Below the pieces are notes generated by a model. The model was not told the origin of the DNA, did not search any database, and was given only the letters and a program-made list of their open reading frames with translations. A stretch of DNA of 64,000 nucleotides. Origin: Streptomyces sp. NBC_00376 (GTDB lineage Bacteria; Actinomycetota; Actinomycetes; Streptomycetales; Streptomycetaceae). Below, in pieces: positions 8,217-16,497 of the stretch (position 1 is the first letter of the stretch; each line of letters opens with the position of its first letter). The position numbers were made by a program, and so were the translations under genes. The DNA is taken from contig NZ_CP107960.1 in assembly GCF_036077095.1 (NCBI RefSeq), positions 1,736,001-1,800,000 of the forward strand, given 5' to 3'.

Positions 8217-8945
8217 GTGGAGTCGGTGCCGGTACGCTGTCCGGCCTGCCTCCGCGACCATGCGTACAGCCCGCCCGCCTACCCCTGCCCGTGCGGTACG
8301 CCGACCGCCCCTCCCCTACTGCCCGGCGCCCAGGGCGTTCCGATCACCCACCGCACCTGGAACGACGACTGGGTGACGGTGCGCTGTCCCGCCTGCGGGC
8401 GCCAAGACCAGTGGCCGCAGCCCGAGCTGTGCTGCCCGTGCGGAACGGTGTTGCGCGTCCCGGTCCGGCCGGTGGCGACACCCGGCGACGAACCCGGGCC
8501 CGGGGACGGGCCCCGGCCGGCCGGCCCCTCGCACATCCCGCTGCCGCGCACGGCCCCGGCGCCCCGGCCCGCGTTCCGCGCCGTCGCCATCCACAGTGCG
8601 GGCGACGCGCTGGCGACCGCGGCCCGGTATCTGAGGTGGCTGGGCTACCGCGAAGTGGTGCGGCCCCCGAAGCCCTCCCCCGCACGGATCGATCTGCGGG
8701 CCACCGGGCTGATGGCCCAGGTCGACACCGCCGGCCGGCCGACCACCCTGCGCGATGTGGAGTGCCTCTGGCTGCATGCGCTCGGCGCGTCGGTCGCCGG
8801 GGTCTTCTTCTCGCTCGCGGGGTACGCGCCGGACGCCGCGGCGCGCGCGGAGGGCCTGGGCATGCCGCTCTTCGTGATGGAACCGGCGGGAACACCGCTG
8901 CCGGTCAACAGCCCGGCCGACGAGCTGCTCAGCACCGGGGCCTGA
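8217..8945 (+). CDS. Zinc-ribbon protein with degenerate Mrr-like (PD-(D/E)XK) domain
   Basis: A 242-residue protein. GTG 8217 is chosen because GGAGGGAG lies just upstream and the reading frame before it is low-complexity. The N-terminal 70 residues hold two similar cysteine clusters (CPACLRDHAY...CPCG and CPACGRQDQW...CCPCG) that look like two zinc ribbons, then a Pro-rich linker. The C-terminal half (from about residue 120) resembles the restriction-endonuclease-like Mrr fold: YLRWLGYREV helix, IDLRATGLMAQVD strands, GVFFSLAGYAPDAA. Active members carry Q-x-K at the end of that strand pair; here it reads QVD, so catalysis is doubtful. A nucleic-acid-binding role is inference. Confidence 0.55.
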   Translation: MESVPVRCPACLRDHAYSPPAYPCPCGTPTAPPLLPGAQGVPITHRTWNDDWVTVRCPACGRQDQWPQPELCCPCGTVLRVPVRPVATPGDEPGPGDGPRPAGPSHIPLPRTAPAPRPAFRAVAIHSAGDALATAARYLRWLGYREVVRPPKPSPARIDLRATGLMAQVDTAGRPTTLRDVECLWLHALGASVAGVFFSLAGYAPDAAARAEGLGMPLFVMEPAGTPLPVNSPADELLSTGA

Positions 8946-8997
8946 GCGAATCACCGGGCGACATGTCACTCGGCATGCCGGGCGACATACTGGCGGC

Positions 8998-9552
8998 ATG
9001 CGCATCCGTACCGCCCGCCGCACCGACCTCCCGCTGATCCAGGACATCGAACGTGCCGCCGGCGAACCGTTCCGCACACTCGGCATGTCCGCCGTCGCGG
9101 ACGACGACCCACCGGCGCTCGGGGTGCTGGACGACTACCGCAGGGCCGGCCGGGCCTGGGTCGCCACGGACCCGGACGACCGCCCGATCGGCTATCTGAT
9201 CGCCGACCCGGTCGACGGGGCCGCCCACATCGAGCAGGTCTCCGTGCACCCGTCCGCCGCGCGGCGCGGCCTGGGCAGCGCGCTCATCGACCATCTCGCC
9301 GGCTGGGCCGTCGAGCGCGGCCTGGGCGCGCTCACGCTCACGACCTTCTCCCACGTCCCCTGGAACGCGCCGTACTACGCCCGCCTCGGCTTCCGCACCC
9401 TTGACGGAGCCGAACTCACCGACGGGCTGCGGAAGATCAGGGCGCAGGAGGCCGAACACGGCCTGGATCACTGGCCGAGGGTCTGCATGCGGCGCGAGAT
9501 CCCGGACTCCGGTCACCTCCGGCAGCTCACCGGAGCCGACCGGCAACAGTGA
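8998..9552 (+). CDS. GNAT-family N-acetyltransferase
   Basis: A 184-residue cytoplasmic acetyltransferase. The acetyl-CoA pyrophosphate loop is VHPSAARRGLGSAL near residue 85, preceded by the IEQVSV strand and followed by NAPYYARLGF near residue 125, the classic GNAT layout. The acceptor is unknown. No clear ribosome site precedes the ATG; a TA-rich CATACT lies about 8 bases upstream, so the message may be leaderless. Two copies of CCGGGCGACAT (8954 and 8978) precede it, 24 bp apart. Confidence 0.8.
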   Translation: MRIRTARRTDLPLIQDIERAAGEPFRTLGMSAVADDDPPALGVLDDYRRAGRAWVATDPDDRPIGYLIADPVDGAAHIEQVSVHPSAARRGLGSALIDHLAGWAVERGLGALTLTTFSHVPWNAPYYARLGFRTLDGAELTDGLRKIRAQEAEHGLDHWPRVCMRREIPDSGHLRQLTGADRQQ

Positions 9553-9629
9553 GTGCAATCGGTCACGTTCAGGCCAGGGGGCCACAAATGTTCGGCTCGC
9601 TGTCAGTGGCGGGCCTTAAGGTGGTGCAC

Positions 9630-9848
9630 ATGGCTTTAACTCCACGGAACACACCTGACGACCGGCCGCGCACGACCCGCCCGACGCCCCCGTCCGCCGC
9701 GCGGGCGAACGAGGCGATACGGGCATTCGTGGACGCGCGCGCCGGCCAGGACTGGTCCTCGGTGGAGTCCGCCGCCTACGAGGTGCTGCTGATCGAATGG
9801 GCGGCCGCGACCCGGGGCGGCACCGGCGACATCATCGAGGCCGCCTGA
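9630..9848 (+). CDS. Small conserved hypothetical protein
   Basis: A 72-residue protein whose ATG 9630 is preceded by AAGGTGGTG. It has a Pro/Arg/Thr-rich N-terminus and a helical C-terminal half (ANEAIRAFVDARAG, then YEVLLIEWAAATRG). I recognise no catalytic or binding motif. It has no signal or membrane segment. It ends 22 bp before the convergent acyl-CoA synthetase. Confidence 0.55.
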   Translation: MALTPRNTPDDRPRTTRPTPPSAARANEAIRAFVDARAGQDWSSVESAAYEVLLIEWAAATRGGTGDIIEAA

Positions 9849-9870
9849 CCGCGCCCGGGGCGATCCGGTC

Positions 9871-11478
9871 CTACTGCCCGTAGCCCTCCCGCAGTTCGAT
9901 CTTCCGGACCTTCCCGCTGACCGTCATCGGGAAGGTCTCCAGGATCCGCAGCAGCCGCGGGATCTTGTAGTGCGCCAACTGCTCGCGGCAGTAGTCCGTC
10001 ACCTCGTCCAGGGTCGGCGGGTCCACCGGGTCCCTCGGGATCACACAGGCCAGGATCTCCTCGCCGTAGGCCTCGTCCGGTACGCCCACCACCTGCACAT
10101 CCGCGATCTTCGGGTGGCCGTAGAGGAATTCCTCGATCTCCCGCGGATACACGTTCTCGCCACCGCGGATGATCATGTCCTTGATCCGGCCGACGATCTG
10201 TACGTAGCCGTCCTCCCGCATCACCGCGAGGTCGCCGGTGTGCATCCAGCGGCCGGCGTCGATGACCTCGGCGGTCCGGTCGGGCTGCTCCCAGTACCCC
10301 AGCATCACGCTGTAGCCGCGGGTGCACAGTTCGCCCGCCGCACCGCGCTCCAGCGTCACCCCGCTCACCGGGTCGACGACCTTGACCTCGATGTGCGGCA
10401 TCACCCGGCCGACGGTTCCGGTGCGGCGCTCCAGGTCGTCGTCGCGGCGGGTCTGGGTGGAGACGGGCGAGGTCTCCGTCATGCCGTAGCAGATGGACAC
10501 CTCGTCCATGTGCATCTCGGCGACGACCCGCTTCATCACCTCGACCGGGCAGGGCGATCCGGCCATGATGCCGGTGCGCAGCGAGGAGAGGTCGTACGAG
10601 GCGAAGTCCGGCAGGTTCAGCTCGGCGATGAACATGGTGGGGACGCCGTAGAGCGAGGTGCAGCGCTCCTGCTGCACGGCGGCGAGCACGGCGGCGGCCT
10701 CGAAGGCGGGGGCCGGGATCACGATGCAGGCGCCGTGCGAGGTGATACCGAGGTTCCCCATGACCATGCCGAAGCAGTGGTAGAAGGGGACCGGCAGGCA
10801 GACCCGGTCCGCTTCCGTGTAGGCGACCAGCTCACCCACGAAGTAGCCGTTGTTGAGGATGTTGTGGTGGGAGAGGGTGGCGCCCTTGGGAAAGCCGGTG
10901 GTGCCGGAGGTGTACTGGATGTTGATCGGGTCGTCGCAGGACAGCTCCGCCTCGCGGCCGGCGAGTTGTCCCGGCGTCACGGATCCGGCGGCGGCCAGCA
11001 GTTCGTCCCAGGACGGGTCGCCGATGAAGTGCACGGCGCGCAGCGCGGGGCAGTCGGCGCGGACCTGGCCGACCAGGGCTCGGTAGTCGCTGGTGCGGTG
11101 CGAGAGCGAGGAGACCAGGAGCGAGATCCCGGCCTGCTTCAGCACGTACGCCAGCTCGTGCGCGCGGTACGCCGGGTTGATGTTGACCATGATGGCGCCG
11201 ATGCGGGCAGTGGCGTACTGCACCAGCACCCACTCCGGGCAGTTGATCGCCCAGATCCCGACCCGGTCCCCCTTGGCCACCCCCGACGCCATCAGGGCAC
11301 GGGCCAGTTCGTCGACCGCTGCACCGAATTCGGTGTAGGTCCAGCGCCGCCCTGAGGCGACGTCCACGAGTGCCTCGCGGTCGCCGAACGCCTCGATGGC
11401 GCGGTCGAGATTGCGTCCTATGGTGTCGCCGAGGAGCGCCGCGGTGCCGGTGCCGTGCGCGTAGGAGAGCTCGCTCAT
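9871..11478 (-). CDS. Fatty acyl-CoA synthetase (AMP-forming)
   Basis: A 535-residue adenylate-forming enzyme of the medium-/long-chain acyl-CoA synthetase group, activating a carboxylic acid with ATP and CoA. The P-loop-like motif [16 protein letters not shown] lies near residue 195, the A5 region YGMTETSP near 345, GDLAVM near 420 and the catalytic-Lys motif [11 protein letters not shown] at the C-terminus. Full length for the family. It overlaps the upstream synthetase gene by 4 bases (ATGA), so the two are co-transcribed and coupled. Outside the biosynthetic cluster, and probably fatty or aromatic acid catabolism. Confidence 0.85.
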   Translation of the reverse strand: MSELSYAHGTGTAALLGDTIGRNLDRAIEAFGDREALVDVASGRRWTYTEFGAAVDELARALMASGVAKGDRVGIWAINCPEWVLVQYATARIGAIMVNINPAYRAHELAYVLKQAGISLLVSSLSHRTSDYRALVGQVRADCPALRAVHFIGDPSWDELLAAAGSVTPGQLAGREAELSCDDPINIQYTSGTTGFPKGATLSHHNILNNGYFVGELVAYTEADRVCLPVPFYHCFGMVMGNLGITSHGACIVIPAPAFEAAAVLAAVQQERCTSLYGVPTMFIAELNLPDFASYDLSSLRTGIMAGSPCPVEVMKRVVAEMHMDEVSICYGMTETSPVSTQTRRDDDLERRTGTVGRVMPHIEVKVVDPVSGVTLERGAAGELCTRGYSVMLGYWEQPDRTAEVIDAGRWMHTGDLAVMREDGYVQIVGRIKDMIIRGGENVYPREIEEFLYGHPKIADVQVVGVPDEAYGEEILACVIPRDPVDPPTLDEVTDYCREQLAHYKIPRLLRILETFPMTVSGKVRKIELREGYGQ

Positions 11479-13151
11479 CGCAGGTCCCCCTCGTTGTACT
11501 CGGTGCCGGTGCCCTGGGCCGTGCGCTCGCGGAGTTCGATGCGGCGAATCTTGCCGGAGACGGTCTTGGGCAGCTCCGCGAACTCCAGTTTGCGGACCCG
11601 CTTGTACGGGGCGAGGACCGCCCGGGAGTGCTCGAACAGCACCTTCGCCGTCTCCTCGCCGGGCTCCCAGCCCTCCGCGAGCACGACGTACGCCTTGGGG
11701 ACGGAGAGCCGGACCGGGTCGGGGGCGGGGACGACCGCCGCCTCGGCGACCGCCTCGTGCTCCAGCAGGGCGCTCTCCAGCTCGAACGGCGAGATCTTGT
11801 AGTCGGAGGCCTTGAACACGTCGTCGGCGCGGCCGACATAGGTGATGTAACCGTCCGCGTCGCGCGAGCCGATGTCGCCGGTGCGGTAGTAGCCGCCCGC
11901 CATGGCCTCGGCCGTGCGGTCCGGGTCGCCGTGGTAGCCGGTCATCAGGCCCACCGGGCGGCCGGACAGGTCGAGGGAGATCTCGCCCTCGGCCGCGCCG
12001 GGCTCACCGGTGACCGGATCCAGGAGCTCGACCTTGAAGCCGGGGCTGGGCCGCCCCATCGAGCCGGCCTTCAGCAGCTGGCCCGGGGTGTTGGCGACCT
12101 GGACGGCGGTCTCGGTCTGGCCGAAGCCGTCCCGGATGGTTACGCCCCAGGTGCGCCGCACCGTCTCGATGACCTCCGGGTTCAGCGGCTCACCGGCCGC
12201 GACGACCTCACGCGGCGGGGTCTTCAGCTGGGAGAGGTCGGCCTGGATCAGCATCCGCCAGACGGTGGGCGGGGCGCAGAAGCTGGTGACGCCCGAGCGG
12301 TCCATCTCGGCCATCAGCCGACCCGCGTCGAAGCGGGTGTAGTTGAAGATGAAGACGGTCGCCTCGGCGCTCCACGGCGCGAAGAGGTTCGACCAGGCGT
12401 GCTTGGCCCAGCCGGGCGAGGAGATGTTGAGGTGGACGTCCCCGGGCTTGAGGCCGATCCAGTACATCGTCGACAAGTGGCCCACGGGGTAGGACACATG
12501 GGTGTGCTCGACGAGCTTGGGGCTGGCGGTCGTGCCGGAGGTGAAGTAGAGCATCAGCGGCTCGTCGGCGTCGGTCTCCCGGTCCGCCTCGTAGGTGTCC
12601 GGCTGCTCGTCGGCCCCGGTGTACGACAGCCAGCCGGGGACCTCGGCACCGACCGCGATCCGGGTGTAGTCGCCGGGCACCTCGTCGAACTTCGCGGCGT
12701 CGGTGTCCCGGACCAGGACGTGGCGGACCCGGCCGCGCTCCACCCGGTCGCGCAGGTCGACCGGGCCGAGGAGCGGGGTGGCGGGGATGACCACGGCGCG
12801 CAGCTTCATCGCGGCAAGGGCGGTCTCCCACAGCTCGACCTGGTTGCCGAGCATGACGAGGATCCGGTCCCCGGCGCGGACGCCCTGGGCGCGCAGCCAG
12901 TTCGCGGCCTGGTTGGAGCGGGCGGACATCCGGGCGAAGGACACCTCGGTGCGGCTGCCGTCCTCCTCCACGATGTGCAGGGCGGTGCGGTCGTTGTTCT
13001 CGGCGATGGCGTCGAACCAGTCGAGTGCCCAGTTGAAATGGTCGGTCCTGGGCCAGCTGAAGCCCTCGTACGCCGCTTGATAGTCCTCGCGGTGCTTCAG
13101 CAGAAAGTCCCGGGCGGCCCGGAACGTCTCCGTCGCACTGGTTGCCGACAT
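11475..13151 (-). CDS. Acyl-CoA synthetase of the MACS/benzoate-CoA ligase type
   Basis: A 558-residue adenylate-forming ligase. Motifs: [18 protein letters not shown] near residue 220 (MACS-type P-loop), the [17 protein letters not shown] segment near 270 and DGFGQTETA near 340, both typical of medium-chain and benzoate-CoA ligases, then YRTGDIG and the C-terminal [11 protein letters not shown] with the catalytic Lys. ATG at 13149-13151 has a GGAGGG site. It is divergent from a GAF-LuxR regulator, with 134 bp between them that probably hold both promoters, so the regulator may control this pair. The acid substrate is not evident. Confidence 0.85.
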   Translation of the reverse strand: MSATSATETFRAARDFLLKHREDYQAAYEGFSWPRTDHFNWALDWFDAIAENNDRTALHIVEEDGSRTEVSFARMSARSNQAANWLRAQGVRAGDRILVMLGNQVELWETALAAMKLRAVVIPATPLLGPVDLRDRVERGRVRHVLVRDTDAAKFDEVPGDYTRIAVGAEVPGWLSYTGADEQPDTYEADRETDADEPLMLYFTSGTTASPKLVEHTHVSYPVGHLSTMYWIGLKPGDVHLNISSPGWAKHAWSNLFAPWSAEATVFIFNYTRFDAGRLMAEMDRSGVTSFCAPPTVWRMLIQADLSQLKTPPREVVAAGEPLNPEVIETVRRTWGVTIRDGFGQTETAVQVANTPGQLLKAGSMGRPSPGFKVELLDPVTGEPGAAEGEISLDLSGRPVGLMTGYHGDPDRTAEAMAGGYYRTGDIGSRDADGYITYVGRADDVFKASDYKISPFELESALLEHEAVAEAAVVPAPDPVRLSVPKAYVVLAEGWEPGEETAKVLFEHSRAVLAPYKRVRKLEFAELPKTVSGKIRRIELRERTAQGTGTEYNEGDLR

Positions 13152-13285
13152 GTGCCCTCCTCATTGCGGACCGGACCGGTCACTTAACATCATGTAAACA
13201 GTGACCCAGGTCTCACTACCCCCGAACGGGGGTGCATCGAGGGGGTGGCCGAGCCCCCCGGGAGCCCGGGCAGGAAGGCGTCAGC

Positions 13286-14128
13286 GTGCCGGAATCCGTC
13301 GATGCGGTCGAGATGCAGGCGGCGTTGCTGCGGCTGCGCCGGACCAGTGGGCTGCCGGTGGCCTTCGGAGGGCTGCTCGCCGATGCCCGTCATGCCCGGA
13401 TCGCCGAGCTGAACGGGGCGCAGACCAGCGTGCTGCGCGGGCTCGTCATCTCGGCGGGCAGCGGGCTCGGCGGCAAGGCGATCGCGCTGTCCCGGCCGTG
13501 CGCGGTGACCGACTACCACTCCTCGCGCCACATCAGCCACGAGTACGACCTGGCGGTCGCGGAGGAGGGTCTGCGCTCGGTGGTCGCGGTCCCGGTCGTG
13601 GTGCGGCGCAGGGTGCGCGGGGTGCTGTACGGGGCGCTGCGTGAGCCGATCACGCTCGGGGACCGCACGTTCGACGCGGCGGTCGCCGCCGCCCGCGACG
13701 TGGAACAGGCCCTGGCGGTGCGGGACGAGGTGCAGCAGCTGCTGGCCGTGACCCGGGAGCAGGTCACGGACCCGAGGGCGGCTCCGGAGGCATGGGAGGA
13801 CGTCCGCGAGGCCCATCGCGAGCTCCGGGCCCTGGTCCCGAAGGTCGTCGACCCGGCACTGCGCGACGAGTTGCTCGCGGTGTGCGGGCTGCTGGCCTCG
13901 GCGGCCGGGGCCCGGACGGCCAGGCCCTCCGGGGTGCAGCTGGCCCCGCGCGAGCTGGACGTGCTGGCCTGCGTGGCGGCGGGGGCGACCAACGCGGTGG
14001 CGGCGGAGCGGCTCGGGCTGCGGCCGGAGACGGTGAAGGGCTATCTGCGTTCGGCGATGCGCAAGCTGGGGGCGCACACCCGGCTGCAGGCGGTGGTGGC
14101 GGCCCGGCGCGCGGGGCTGCTGCCGTGA
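13286..14128 (+). CDS. GAF-domain LuxR-type transcriptional regulator
   Basis: A 280-residue regulator. GTG 13286 has a GGAAGG site. Residues about 20-140 form a GAF-like sensor (VTDYHSSRHISHEYD, SVVAVPVVVRRRVRGVLYGALR), followed by a helical linker. The C-terminal LuxR helix-turn-helix is LAPRELDVLACVAAGATNAV...PETVKGYLRSAMRKL. It lacks a receiver domain. It is divergent from the acyl-CoA synthetase pair, the usual arrangement for a local regulator sensing an acyl or aromatic ligand; the ligand is unknown. Confidence 0.8.
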   Translation: MPESVDAVEMQAALLRLRRTSGLPVAFGGLLADARHARIAELNGAQTSVLRGLVISAGSGLGGKAIALSRPCAVTDYHSSRHISHEYDLAVAEEGLRSVVAVPVVVRRRVRGVLYGALREPITLGDRTFDAAVAAARDVEQALAVRDEVQQLLAVTREQVTDPRAAPEAWEDVREAHRELRALVPKVVDPALRDELLAVCGLLASAAGARTARPSGVQLAPRELDVLACVAAGATNAVAAERLGLRPETVKGYLRSAMRKLGAHTRLQAVVAARRAGLLP

Positions 14129-14174
14129 GAGCTGTCCCGCACGGCCCGGAACACCGCACGCCCCACCGCATGCC

Positions 14175-15329
14175 TCACTCCCCGAAGTCGATGAACGTCG
14201 CGAACCGGATGCCGTACCCGTCGGCGCCGCCCGCCGACGGCGCCAGGACGGAGAGCATCCGTACGGCCTCCTCCGTGACCGCGTCGCGCTCCGCCCGGCT
14301 CAGCGTGCCGAGCGGCTGCACGGTGAGCATCGCCGCCCCGGAGCCCGGTCCGCCACCGTCGCCCAGCCGCCAGACCGCCGCGAGGAACCCGTCGACGAGC
14401 ACCGTGCCGTACACCTGGTTGCCGTTCCCGTTGCGCCCTCGGTACTGCGGTGGGATCACCCGGGTACGGTCCGCGTGGCCGAGCAGCACGTTGTCGAACT
14501 CGGGCAGGAAGCGCGGCGGGGCCGGGGTGTCCTCGTCCGGGCGCGGGGCGTCTGGCAGGTCGAAGAGCTCGACCCCGTTCTCGTCCCGGAAGGTCATGAG
14601 CTGCGGCCGCAGCCGCTCGAACACCTCCCGCAGCCGGGTCAGCCCGGCCCAGGTCTGCATGTCCTTCACCGAGGCCGGCCCGAAGGCACCGAGGTAGCGC
14701 AGCACCGCGGCATCGGGCGCGAGGGCCGGCCGCGACGGGGCGCCGAGCCAGTGCTCGGCGGTGGTCAGTGCGACCTGGCCGCTCCTCCCCCACACCCCGC
14801 GCGGGGTGACCTGGACCAGCGGCAGCAGGCAGCGGGCGGCCACGCCCAGGGACTGCGGATCCGCGTCGGGCCACTCGGCGTGCAGCGCCTCGCGGATCTC
14901 CTTGGGCGTACGGGGCCGCTCCTCGACGAACTTCCTGGCGACCGACCCGAGCCGGTCCCGGTCCACCCCGGCGAGCCCCTTGCGGAAGATGTTGAGCTCC
15001 CGGTCGCGGGCCGGCTGGACCAGCGGGCGCAGGGTGAGCGCGTCGGCGGCGGTGTGCAGGTGGATGGTGGAGCGCAGGGTGACGATGCGGACCACCTCTC
15101 GGGACTCCATCAGCCCGGCGAGCTCGGCCGGGTCGAAGCCGTCGAGGCGGGCGCAGAGCTGGAAGTAGGGCGGTTTGGTGTTCTGTGCCTGAAGACCGAC
15201 CAGGTGCTCCGCGGCGTCCTTCGCGGACATCGCGGTGCGACGCAGCAGCAACTGGCGCTCCAGCGTGGCGCGGTTCAGAGCGCGAGGGGAGAGCACGGCG
15301 GGTGTGGCGGAGTTCTTCCTGACGGGCAT
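14175..15329 (-). CDS. AlkZ-like DNA glycosylase (HTH_42 winged-helix protein)
   Basis: A 384-residue protein of the winged-helix family that includes AlkZ (azinomycin self-resistance) and YcaQ/AlkX, which excise bulky alkylated bases or unhook interstrand crosslinks. The family's catalytic Q-x-Q motif is seen in HLVGLQAQNTK near residue 48, and the N-terminal LLLRRTAMSAKDAAEHL matches the family. A later block (RFLPEFDNVLLGHADR) is also characteristic. It may be general DNA repair rather than resistance, since it is just outside the cluster and manumycin-type compounds are not classical crosslinkers. It is convergent with the GAF-LuxR gene. Confidence 0.7.
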   Translation of the reverse strand: MPVRKNSATPAVLSPRALNRATLERQLLLRRTAMSAKDAAEHLVGLQAQNTKPPYFQLCARLDGFDPAELAGLMESREVVRIVTLRSTIHLHTAADALTLRPLVQPARDRELNIFRKGLAGVDRDRLGSVARKFVEERPRTPKEIREALHAEWPDADPQSLGVAARCLLPLVQVTPRGVWGRSGQVALTTAEHWLGAPSRPALAPDAAVLRYLGAFGPASVKDMQTWAGLTRLREVFERLRPQLMTFRDENGVELFDLPDAPRPDEDTPAPPRFLPEFDNVLLGHADRTRVIPPQYRGRNGNGNQVYGTVLVDGFLAAVWRLGDGGGPGSGAAMLTVQPLGTLSRAERDAVTEEAVRMLSVLAPSAGGADGYGIRFATFIDFGE

Positions 15330-15451
15330 GGGTGCACGCTACGCGTCCTTGCGGACAGCTTCGGTCCTCATCGGGGAATGCGTCCCGCTTCCGCGCTCCG
15401 GCGCGGGCGGGAGTCCCGGGGGGAGCAGGCCGGGAACCGCGGCACAGCCTT

Positions 15452-16219
15452 CTAGAGCCGCCCGCCGCCGGCGCTGCCGTCGGTGAGGATGAGCTGCTGG
15501 AGATCGCGCAGGGCGGTGCCGGGTTCGAGGCCGAGCTCGTCCTGGAACACCCGGCGCGCGCGCTGGTAGACGTCGAGGGCCTCGGCCCGGCGGCCGGACT
15601 CGACAAGCGCGGTCATCTCCTTCTCCCAGAGCCCTTCCCGGAGCGGATTGCCGTCGCGCAGGGCGCGGAGTTCCGCGAGAGTGGCGATGTGACCACCGAT
15701 CCGGTGGCTGGCGTCGATGCGCAACTCCGCAGCGGCGAGGCGGGCCTCTTCGAGGCGTTCGGCCTCGGTGCGGACGGTGGGCGAGACCGGGACGTCCTCC
15801 ATGGCGGGGCCGCGCCAGAGTTCGAGGGCGCTGCCCAGGACGGTGAACGCCTTCTCGTAGGCGCCCGCGGCGAACAGCCCCTGGCCCTCGGCGTGGAGGG
15901 CCTCGAAACGGCAGGCGTCCAGTCGTGCCGGGTCGAAGACCAACCGGTAGCCCGGGGCCTTGGTGACCAGCACCGTGCGGTCCCGGTCACCGAGTTGGCG
16001 GCGCAGCCGCATCACATACTGCTGGACCAGATTGCGCTGGTCCCGATGTGGATGCGAACCGGGGGTCCAGAGCTCTTCGACCAGCCGATCGATGGATATG
16101 GTCCGGCCTGCGGCAGCGAGCAGCACTGCGAGGAGTATCCGGACTTTCGGTCCTCCCGCGGACTTCCACGTAAATCCATCGAGTATCTCCAACGCCCCGA
16201 GAACCCGAAAATCGCACAT
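15452..16219 (-). CDS. SARP-family pathway activator
   Basis: A 255-residue Streptomyces antibiotic regulatory protein. The N-terminal winged-helix DNA-binding domain (about residues 1-95) shows FRVLGALEI, GGPKVRILLAVLL, DRLVEELW and YVMRLRRQLG; the rest is the bacterial transcription activation domain (RFEALHAEG...PLREGLWEKEM...YQRARRVFQDELGLEPG). The start at ATG 16217-16219 gives the usual short N-terminus; an in-frame ATG 15 bases further upstream is possible. SARPs activate cluster promoters by binding heptamer direct repeats, commonly with an 11-bp period. One such repeat precedes the PPTase gene at the far end of the cluster, suggesting a target. Confidence 0.88.
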   Translation of the reverse strand: MCDFRVLGALEILDGFTWKSAGGPKVRILLAVLLAAAGRTISIDRLVEELWTPGSHPHRDQRNLVQQYVMRLRRQLGDRDRTVLVTKAPGYRLVFDPARLDACRFEALHAEGQGLFAAGAYEKAFTVLGSALELWRGPAMEDVPVSPTVRTEAERLEEARLAAAELRIDASHRIGGHIATLAELRALRDGNPLREGLWEKEMTALVESGRRAEALDVYQRARRVFQDELGLEPGTALRDLQQLILTDGSAGGGRL

Positions 16220-16442
16220 TCTTCGCCCCCCCATAACGAGCGTGAGGGGCCGACGGCCGAGCATTCCACAGGAATCGCGTCACTCGTCCCACTCGAACCC
16301 CACGCCATCCCGCCTCCATCCTCGCAACCGGACCGCTGTCCGGGCGACCCCCCTGGGGAATATGGCAAGAAGTCGACGACACATGTCGCCGTTCGGGGCT
16401 GCGCGCCTGCGTCGTCGGGGACGCTCGGGCGGCATGCCGACA

Positions 16443-16472
16443 CCGTCGGCGCACGGGCCCGTGCGCCGACGG
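16443..16472 (-). terminator. 30-bp perfect palindrome after the exporter gene
   Basis: CCGTCGGCGCACGGG and its exact complement adjoin with no spacer, 26 bp downstream of the exporter stop on the minus strand. It probably terminates exporter transcription before the SARP gene, whose start lies a further 224 bp on. No gene is visible in 16220-16497. Confidence 0.65.
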
Positions 16473-16497
16473 CAGCTCATGAGACGGCCGGAGGCGG

